Assembly (NCBI RefSeq): GCF_039542035.1
Contig: NZ_BAABHJ010000008.1
Span: 372,001-436,000 of the forward strand
Length of the DNA: 64,000 nucleotides
Direction of reading: 5' to 3'
Source of the DNA: Actinoallomurus liliacearum
GTDB taxonomy: Bacteria > Actinomycetota > Actinomycetes > Streptosporangiales > Streptosporangiaceae
The notes below the pieces were generated by a model. It was not told where the DNA came from. It did not search any database and saw only the letters and a program-made list of their open reading frames with translations. Position numbers and translations under genes: made by a program. Positions 58,901-64,000 of the stretch are shown here, one piece after another (positions within the stretch are counted from its first letter, which is position 1; each line of letters starts with the position of its first letter).

Positions 58901-59554
58901 ACGCTGGTCGGCCGCCTTGAAATAGCGGACCTCCTCGACCTGGTCGCCCCAGAACTCCACGCGCAGCGGGTGCTCCTCGGTGGGCGGGAACACGTCGAGG
59001 ATGCCGCCGCGGACGGCGATCTCGCCGCGCTTCTCAACGAGGTCGACGCGGTTGTACCCCGCGTCGACCAGGCGGCGCACGACGTCGTCCAGCTCGGCCT
59101 CGTCACCCGACCGCAGGCGCACCGGCTCCAGGTCGCCCAGCCCGGCGACGATCGGCTGCAGCACGGCCCGGACCGGGGCGACGACGACCTGCAGCGGACC
59201 GGCCGCCGGGTCGTCGGGGTCGCCGTGGGCCAGCCGCCGCAGCACGGCGAGGCGCTGGCCGACCGTGTCCGAGCGCGGCGACAGGCGCTCGTGCGGCAGC
59301 GTCTCCCACGCGGGGAACTGCGCGACCGCGGCCGGGTCGAGCAGGCTCGTCAGGGCCGCGGTCAGGTCCTCGGCCTCCCGGGCCGTGGCGGTGACCATCA
59401 GGACGGTGCGCCCGCGCTCGCGGGCCAGCGCGGCGCCCAGGACCGGGCGCAGCGCCGGCGGCGCGACGAGGTCCAGGTGGGCATCGGCGCTCTTCAGCGC
59501 GCGGACGAGTGCGGGATCGGCGACGGCGACGTCGAGCAGTCCGGAAAGGGTCAT
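55970..59554 (-). CDS. mfd: Transcription-repair coupling factor Mfd
   Basis: A 1194-residue ATP-driven translocase that removes stalled RNA polymerase and recruits UvrA. The N-terminal UvrB-homology part (RGGILDVFPPTEEHPLRVEFWGDQVEEVR), RNAP-interaction domain (YIVHEQHGVGRYVEM), helicase core with Walker A GDVGYGKTE and IIDEEQRFG, GIREMSTILTPPEER, and the TRG motif region (YAYFLYPPEAPLTETAHERL) are all present. Length is as expected. ATG (complement 59552-59554); the upstream region has no clear ribosome site, and a leaderless message is possible. The 93-bp gap to the SurA-like gene may be read through. Confidence 0.97.
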   Translation of the reverse strand: MTLSGLLDVAVADPALVRALKSADAHLDLVAPPALRPVLGAALARERGRTVLMVTATAREAEDLTAALTSLLDPAAVAQFPAWETLPHERLSPRSDTVGQRLAVLRRLAHGDPDDPAAGPLQVVVAPVRAVLQPIVAGLGDLEPVRLRSGDEAELDDVVRRLVDAGYNRVDLVEKRGEIAVRGGILDVFPPTEEHPLRVEFWGDQVEEVRYFKAADQRSLEVAQDGLWAPPCRELPLTASVRERARELGREHPALADVLEQIADGAAVEGMEAFAPVLADHMELLLDVLPAGSSAVVCDPERIRTRAAELVSTSQEFLEASWVNAAAGGEAPIDLGAAAYKTLDEVRDHAGELGLAWWTITPFASAESAGTGRTRREYSAATGELTEVAADEAPDSGDGGALRIGARAAEAYRGDTQRVMGDVKGWIHEEWRVVLVTEGHGPAERLAEVVREQGLGAKVTELPGAPEPAIVNVACGLLDHGFVWEAVKLAVLTETDLSGQKSSTKDMRRMPSRRRGGVDPLQLTVGDYIVHEQHGVGRYVEMASRTVQGATREYLIIEYAKGDRLFVPTDQLDEVTRYVGGEAPSLHRLGGAEWQKQKGRARKAVRQIAGELIRLYSARQASPGHPFQADTPWQRELEDAFPYIETPDQLAAIDEVKSDMEKPVPMDRLICGDVGYGKTEIAVRAAFKAVQDGKQVAVLVPTTLLVQQHLSTFTERFASFPVVIKPVSRFQTDKEVAETLRGVAEGTVDLVIGTHRLLSPETRFKDVGLIIIDEEQRFGVEHKERLKEMRTQVDVLAMSATPIPRTLEMGLTGIREMSTILTPPEERHPVLTFVGPYDDKQIAAAIRRELLREGQVFFVHNRVRSIDKVAKHLTELVPEARVGVAHGQMNEHQLEKIMVDFWEKEYDVLVATTIVESGLDIPNANTLIVDRADMYGLSQLHQLRGRVGRGRERAYAYFLYPPEAPLTETAHERLATIAQHTEIGAGMFVAMKDLEIRGAGNVLGAEQSGHIAGVGFDLYVRMVGEAVRELREEGVPETPEVKVELPVDAHIPHEYVPGERLRLDAYRRIAAIQNDDEIIAVRDELADRFGPPPVPVLNLLEVARFRALARRGGLTDVTLQGNHIRFSPVSLPESRTVRLQRLYPKSILKTATNTLLVPVPKTAPLGGRPLRDQELLKWCTDLVEALFLPDPVAR

Positions 59555-59748
59555 GAGCTCATCAAGGGGCAGGCAGCATGAAGACCCGAGAGTGATCTCA
59601 CCCCGGGGTCCCCAGCCTACGCGTCACCCGTACCACAAGCCGCAGCACCCCGGCGAAGCGGGTGGTACCAGAGAGCGATCAGGGACAGACGACACGGACA
59701 ATGCCGAATGTGAGCACGGCGCGCGAGCGGGCGGCTACGCTCCGGGGC

Positions 59749-60453
59749 GTGACCGACCTGCGGACGCCGCCGACCTTCGACACGGACGTCTTCCACGAAC
59801 GCGTTCGCGAGTACGCCGACGAGAGGCCGTTCGAGCGACTACGCGTACTCGACGCCGGCTGCGGCCGGAGCGCGCCGCTCGACCTGCATCCCGCCGAGTG
59901 CCACGTGACCGGCGTCGACGTCGACCTCGCGGAGGTGCAGGCGGGCGTCCGCGCCCGCCGCGACCTCGACGCCTGGCACCTCGGCGACCTGCGCACGGTG
60001 CCCATGCCGCCGCGCGTCTACGACATCGTGCACGCCTCGTACCTGATCGAGCGGATCCCGCACGCGGAGCTGGTCCTCGACCGGTTCGTCGCGGCGCTCC
60101 GGCCCGGCGGCCTGATGCTGGTGCGGTTCCGGGACCGCGACAGCGCGTTCGGCCGCCTGGACCGGATCGCTCCGCGGTGGCTGCGCTCCATCCTGTGGCA
60201 GCGCGGCGTCCCGCCGCGGCCGGTGTACGAGCGGGTGGCGTCGCTCGCCGGGATGCGGGCGTACTGCCTGATGCGGGGCCTGGTCGTCGTCGAGGAGCAC
60301 ACGTCCGCCGGAAGGGTGACCAGGTCGGGGACGGTCGTACGGATGCTGTGCCGGGCGGTCGCCGTCTTGTCCCGGAATCGGGCGACCTCGGCGTACAGCG
60401 AGGCCGCCATGGTGATCCGAAAGCCGGAGAATCGCTACGCGCGCATCATCTGA
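59749..60453 (+). CDS. SAM-dependent methyltransferase (class I)
   Basis: A 234-residue Rossmann methyltransferase: VLDAGCGRSAPLDL (33-46), VTGVDVDLAEVQ, a post-motif AWHLGDLRTVPMPPRVYDIVHASYLIER and ALRPGGLMLVRF. The methyl acceptor is unknown. Start is uncertain: GTG 59749, preceded at 7 nt by a TACGCT -10-like sequence so possibly leaderless, is preferred; ATG 59701 adds 16 residues. Downstream the stop touches the sulfate-activation gene (TGA at 60451-60453). Confidence 0.82.
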   Translation: MTDLRTPPTFDTDVFHERVREYADERPFERLRVLDAGCGRSAPLDLHPAECHVTGVDVDLAEVQAGVRARRDLDAWHLGDLRTVPMPPRVYDIVHASYLIERIPHAELVLDRFVAALRPGGLMLVRFRDRDSAFGRLDRIAPRWLRSILWQRGVPPRPVYERVASLAGMRAYCLMRGLVVVEEHTSAGRVTRSGTVVRMLCRAVAVLSRNRATSAYSEAAMVIRKPENRYARII

Positions 60454-60514
60454 GGTGGCACCGGCAGAGCGTAGAGTTCAAGAGTCAACGGTCGAAACAC
60501 GATCGGAGCCTGCG

Positions 60515-62071
60515 TTGACGACGGAAGCCGGCGACCTACGCGACCTGCCGAGCCTGACGCCCGGCCCGGCCGAGCTGGCCGACCTCGAACTGCTGCTGAA
60601 CGGCGCGTTCCAACCGCTGACCGGTTTCCTCGGCGCGGTGGACGCGGCGACCGTGGCCGCCGCCGGACGGCTGGCCGACGGCACGCCGTGGCCGGCGCCC
60701 GTGACGCTCGCCGTCCCCGAGGACCTCACCAAAGAGGAGCGCCTCGTCCTGACCGATCCGGAGGGCGTGCCGCTCGCGGTCCTGCACGTCCACGAGACCT
60801 GGCAGGACAACAAGTCACCGGCCGGCTTCCCCGAGGGCGATCCGCTCCGGGCGTCGGAGACGACCTCCTGGCACGCGGCCGGCCGGGTCGAGGTGCTGGG
60901 CGCTCCGGAGCACGGCGCGTTCCGGCGGCTCCGGCTGTCCCCGCGTGAGGTGCGCGCGGAGCTGGCCGGGGCGACGACCCTGGCGCTGGCGACCCGCGGT
61001 CCGCTGCACCGGCGGCATCTCGGCCAGTTGCGGCAGCTCGCCGAGAAGCTCGACGCGCGGCTGCTACTGCTGCCGTTGATCGGCGAGGGGCACGACGACG
61101 CGCTCGTCCGCGCCCTGCTGGCCGTCCGCCGCGAATTGCCGGCCGGCACGCTCGTCGTTCCGGTGCCGCTGATCGAGCGGCCGGGCCGCGACCTGGCCCT
61201 CGCGGCCCACGTCGCCGCCGCGTACGGCGCCACCCACTTCTTCCTGGAGCCCGCCGCCGACGCCGAAGAGACCGCGCGGGCGGGTACGTGGACCGTGCCG
61301 CCGGTGATCGGGCAGTTGCCGATCGAGCCGGTCACGCCGGAGCCGTGGGCGTACGACGAGAGCGTCGAGGTCTGGCGTCCGGTCTCCAAGATCGATCCCG
61401 ACCACATCCGGTCCGAACCGACCGAGGCCGAGCTGGCCGCGATGCTGGACCGCGGCGAGAAGGTCCCGGAGTGGTTCACGCTGCCGGCGGTGGCGGAGGA
61501 GCTGCGCCGGGCCGATCCGCCGCGGCACGAGCGGGGTCTCACCGTGTTCTTCACGGGCCTGTCCGGCTCGGGCAAGTCGACGATCGCGCGCGGACTCGCC
61601 GACGCGCTGGTCGAGCGGGGCGGGCGTACGGTCACCCTGTTGGACGGCGACGTGGTCCGCCGGCTGCTGTCGGCCGGCCTGACGTTCTCCAGGGACGACC
61701 GTGATCTGAACATCCGCCGCATCGGGTACGTCGCCGCCGAGATCACCCGGCACGGCGGGGTCGCGATCTGCGCGCCGATCGCGCCCTACGCCGCGACGCG
61801 GGCGGAGGTGCGCCGGATGGTGAACGCCGCGGGCGACTTCGTCCTGGTGCACGTGGCCACGCCGCTGGAGGAGTGCGAGCGCCGCGACCGCAAGGGCCTG
61901 TACGCCAAGGCGCGGGCCGGCCTCATCCCGGAGTTCACCGGTATCTCCGACCCCTATGAGGTGCCGGACGACGCCGAGCTGACCGTCGACACCTCGCAGC
62001 TGACGCCCGAGGCCGCGGTGGAGCGGGTCCTCGACCTGCTCATCGCCGGCGGCTGGGTGCGCTCAGAGTAA
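60515..62071 (+). CDS. cysC: APS kinase fused to a degenerate ATP-sulfurylase-like domain
   Basis: A 518-residue fusion. Residues 1-330 follow the ATP-sulfurylase fold (LLLNGAFQPLTGFLG; APVTLAVPED; HGAFRRLRLSPREVRAEL), but the active-site motif that normally reads QTRNP-H--GH is ALATRGPLHRRH (157-168): Gln and Asn are lost, while Arg and both His are kept. The C-terminal 190 residues are a complete APS kinase: P-loop GLSGSGKST at 348-356, LLDGDVVRRLL, FSRDDRDLNIRRIGYVA and KGLYAKARAGLIPEFTGISDPYE. The chosen start is TTG 60515 behind GGAGCC; upstream GTG starts at 60455 are crossed by promoter-like sequence. PAPS formation is sure; sulfurylase activity doubtful. Confidence 0.85.
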   Translation: MTTEAGDLRDLPSLTPGPAELADLELLLNGAFQPLTGFLGAVDAATVAAAGRLADGTPWPAPVTLAVPEDLTKEERLVLTDPEGVPLAVLHVHETWQDNKSPAGFPEGDPLRASETTSWHAAGRVEVLGAPEHGAFRRLRLSPREVRAELAGATTLALATRGPLHRRHLGQLRQLAEKLDARLLLLPLIGEGHDDALVRALLAVRRELPAGTLVVPVPLIERPGRDLALAAHVAAAYGATHFFLEPAADAEETARAGTWTVPPVIGQLPIEPVTPEPWAYDESVEVWRPVSKIDPDHIRSEPTEAELAAMLDRGEKVPEWFTLPAVAEELRRADPPRHERGLTVFFTGLSGSGKSTIARGLADALVERGGRTVTLLDGDVVRRLLSAGLTFSRDDRDLNIRRIGYVAAEITRHGGVAICAPIAPYAATRAEVRRMVNAAGDFVLVHVATPLEECERRDRKGLYAKARAGLIPEFTGISDPYEVPDDAELTVDTSQLTPEAAVERVLDLLIAGGWVRSE

Positions 62072-62175
62072 GGGTTCCGTCACCTAACGCCAACAGCGGC
62101 CTCTCTGGCGATCCTCGTTCGTCACCGCGTAGTCTGAATGTCCGACTTTCCCGATTCAACGGGTAGGGCATACGG

Positions 62176-63162
62176 ATGCACTTCGATTATCAGATGGCCA
62201 TGGGATCGTTCCTGGTCGCGATCGTGGTGGGACTGACCGGGATGGGCGGCGGCGCCCTGATGACCCCGATGCTCACGGTGTTCTTCGGCGTTCCGCCGCT
62301 CGCCGCGGTCTCCAGTGACCTCGTCTCCGCAGCCGTGATGAAGCCGGTGGGCAGCCTCGTGCACCTGCGCCGTGGGACGGTCAACCTGCGCCTCGTCGCC
62401 TGGCTGTGCGCCGGCTCGGTACCGACCGCGTTCTGCGGCGTCCTCCTCGCCCGCGCGCTCGGACACGGCGACCGGCTCCAGAACGTCATCGAGATCGCCC
62501 TCGGCGTCGCCCTGCTCATCGCCGCGTCCGGCCTCGTCATCCGCAGCTACCTGACGATGTCCGCAGGCGGCCCGCGCCGGGCGCCCCGGGACACCTCCCC
62601 CGATGACGCGCCGTCGGCCCCCATTTCCGTGCGCCCTATCCCGACCATGTTGGTCGGCGCGGTGGGCGGTCTCGTCGTCGGAATGACCTCGGTCGGCTCC
62701 GGCTCACTGATCATCGTCGCCCTCCTGGCCCTCTACCCGAAGCTCACCGCGAACCGGCTGGTCGGCACCGACCTGCTGCAGGCCGTGCCCCTGGTGTGGG
62801 CGGCGGCGCTCGGGCACATCCTGTTCGGCGACTTCCAGCTCAGCGTCACGCTGGCGCTGCTGGCCGGCTCGATCCCCGGCGTGTTCCTCGGTTCGCTGGC
62901 GTCGTCCCGCGCCCCGGGCGGCCTGATCCGGTGGGCGCTGGCGTTCGTCCTGCTGGCGTCGGCGCTGAAGATGTTCGGCGTCGGAACCACCCCGATGGCC
63001 TGGGCACTGGTCGCCGCGGTCGTCGTCGGCACGGCGGCCTGGTGCCTGCTGCGAGCCTGGAACGGCCTCCGCCCGCTACCCCTCCCCCACCACGACACGC
63101 CACCCGCCCAGCCCGTACGCACCGGCCACTCGAAAGCGGACACCTCCGTCGTGACCCACTGA
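62176..63162 (+). CDS. TauE/SafE-family sulfite/sulfonate exporter
   Basis: A 328-residue integral membrane protein with about eight helices. Both repeated halves show the family signatures: VGLTGMGGGALMTPMLTVFFGVPPLAAVSSDLV and VVGMTSVGSGSLIIVALLALYP. A cytoplasmic charged loop (about 130-155) separates them; the C-terminus (HHDTPPAQPVRTGHSK) is polar. Located 104 bp behind the APS kinase fusion on the same strand, so export of sulfite or an organosulfonate tied to sulfate activation is a good guess. ATG 62176. Confidence 0.9.
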   Translation: MHFDYQMAMGSFLVAIVVGLTGMGGGALMTPMLTVFFGVPPLAAVSSDLVSAAVMKPVGSLVHLRRGTVNLRLVAWLCAGSVPTAFCGVLLARALGHGDRLQNVIEIALGVALLIAASGLVIRSYLTMSAGGPRRAPRDTSPDDAPSAPISVRPIPTMLVGAVGGLVVGMTSVGSGSLIIVALLALYPKLTANRLVGTDLLQAVPLVWAAALGHILFGDFQLSVTLALLAGSIPGVFLGSLASSRAPGGLIRWALAFVLLASALKMFGVGTTPMAWALVAAVVVGTAAWCLLRAWNGLRPLPLPHHDTPPAQPVRTGHSKADTSVVTH

Positions 63163-63311
63163 CCTCCCCGTGGCCATCGCCGACCGGGGCGCGGGCATAA
63201 CGCTCGGCAAAGCCCGCCCTGCCGTGATGGTTCGTCCCGATAACAGAACCACCCCAGCGGATTCACCGAGCATTTGGAGCGTCGCGGGGCGATCGTCCGT
63301 ACGGTGGGGGC

Positions 63312-64000
63312 GTGGACCTCACACGGCTGCGCCGGCGAACGGAAGCGGTTCCACCGTGGGCCGGGGAGGCGATTCTGTGCACGGCCGCCGCTGTGGCGAC
63401 CGTCTATCGCATCGACACCGCGACGCCGGATGCCGCCGACCGGAGTCCTGACGCATGGGCCTATGGGATCGGACTCGCGATGGCTGCGGCGCTGCCGGTC
63501 CGCCGACGCCGCCCGGCCTTGGCGCTCGCCGTCGTCTTCCTGCTGTGGGTGATCTACCACGTCGCGGACTACCCGGGCGGAGCACCGGCCGTACCGGTCT
63601 GGATCGCGCTGTACTCGGTGGCCGCCGCGCCACGGCGGAGGATGGGGCTGGCGCTCGCGGGCTGGCTGATCATGTCGGACGCGCTGGCCCGGACGAAGTA
63701 CACCGGCGTCGGTCTGTTCGACGCGGCGCTCGACGGGTCGACGGTGGTGTTCGTCGCGGCGCTGTTACTGGGCGACTCCGTACGCAGCCGTCGCGCGCGA
63801 CGCGCCGAGTTCGAGGCCCGGCTGGCGCTACTGGCCGCGCACCGGGACCAGGTCGCCGCGCAGCGGCTCACCGAGGAGCGGATGCGCATCGCCCGCGAAC
63901 TCCACGACGTGTCCGCGCATACGATCGCCGTGATCAACGTGCAGGCGAGCGTGGCCGCCGAACTGCTGACCGAGGCCCCCGACCAGGCGCGGGAGGCACT
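63312..64000 (+). CDS. NarL-type sensor histidine kinase, N-terminal part (runs off the window)
   Basis: An open frame from GTG 63312 to the window edge, 229+ codons. Four or five membrane helices at about 15-32, 49-65, 67-85, 93-105 and 112-150, then HisKA_3 with the phospho-accepting His198 in RIARELHDVSAHTIAVINVQ. The ATPase domain and a NarL-type regulator should follow beyond the window. A rare TTA codon encodes Leu152 (63765-63767) in the last membrane helix. The 149 bp upstream (63163-63311) hold no other gene that I can see. Confidence 0.87.
   Translation, partial: MDLTRLRRRTEAVPPWAGEAILCTAAAVATVYRIDTATPDAADRSPDAWAYGIGLAMAAALPVRRRRPALALAVVFLLWVIYHVADYPGGAPAVPVWIALYSVAAAPRRRMGLALAGWLIMSDALARTKYTGVGLFDAALDGSTVVFVAALLLGDSVRSRRARRAEFEARLALLAAHRDQVAAQRLTEERMRIARELHDVSAHTIAVINVQASVAAELLTEAPDQAREA

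Noticed and set aside
56396..59581. 1061-codon plus-strand frame opposite mfd
   Set aside because: Mfd on the minus strand is complete; the plus-strand frame is His/Leu/Arg-rich and featureless.
1..64000. CRISPR array, insertion sequence, integrase or prophage
   Set aside because: No regularly spaced direct repeats, transposase or integrase motifs, or phage structural genes were seen; only short local tandem repeats (18591-18690 and 52085-52114).

Overview
The window comes from a high-GC, mycothiol-making actinomycete. GC-rich third codon positions, a mycothiol S-conjugate amidase, type II NADH dehydrogenase, an XRE/DUF397/ATPase regulatory cluster, GTG and TTG starts next to GGAGG sites, and AsnC-regulated HPPD all point to Actinomycetota. 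A filamentous Streptosporangiales or Streptomyces-like member is my inference; no rRNA gene is present to fix it. I see no transposase, integrase, CRISPR array or prophage. The DNA looks chromosomal, with housekeeping blocks and short accessory stretches between them.

Layout. 1-2.4 kb: two-component system with a probable trypsin-like protease downstream. 2.6-7.8 kb: PAP2 enzyme, mca with a small membrane gene, DUF4307, greA, then divergent AsnC regulator and HPPD. 8.0-10.9 kb: two tandem secreted M1 metallopeptidases. 11-20.1 kb, mostly accessory: an SDR and an old-yellow-enzyme-like reductase, an XRE/DUF397/ATP-binding cluster, an HxlR-controlled hydrolase/NTF2 pair, biosynthetic-type threonine dehydratase, SRPBCC and metallo-beta-lactamase-fold proteins with a divergent MarR. 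20.1-26.6 kb: ROK kinase and FIST sensor (overlapping), then a MoxR ATPase and VWA protein. 26.6-34.5 kb: cystathionine gamma-synthase, MMPL transporter, cystathionine beta-synthase, PQQ propeller, thiolase. 34.7-38 kb: DUF4287, a PPOX flavoprotein, Bax inhibitor-1 homologue, a tRNA gene and ndh with a Rex-like operator. 38.3-42.8 kb: UdgB, Ppx/GppA, DUF501, FtsB and enolase. 43.1-54.2 kb: sulfonate-type ABC transporter, secreted esterase, MFS transporter and two tandem class A penicillin-binding proteins. 54.3-59.6 kb: MazG, a SurA-like lipoprotein and Mfd. 59.7-64 kb: methyltransferase, an ATP-sulfurylase-like/APS-kinase fusion, TauE/SafE exporter and the start of a NarL-type histidine kinase.

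Themes. Sulfur metabolism recurs: sulfonate uptake, APS kinase fusion, sulfite/sulfonate exporter, both transsulfuration enzymes and mycothiol detoxification. Cell envelope functions also recur: two class A PBPs, FtsB, MMPL, PAP2 and secreted proteases. The order mfd - surA-like - mazG ... eno - ftsB - DUF501 - ppx matches the order I recall from mycobacteria, but here about 11 kb of transporter, esterase and PBP genes sits between mazG and eno.

Most of the window is ordinary core genome and I did not find a clearly unprecedented system. The observations most worth following are: a class I tRNA gene with nominal anticodon UAA and a non-U33 anticodon loop, together with rare in-frame TTA codons in accessory regulatory genes; ACTAGT operator repeats with exact 17-bp spacing around the HxlR regulon; a Rex-type operator at ndh; a fusion whose ATP-sulfurylase motif is degenerate; and a DUF397 gene of only 30 codons overlapping its XRE partner. 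Starts were chosen by eye from ribosome binding sites and family length, so several carry alternatives.
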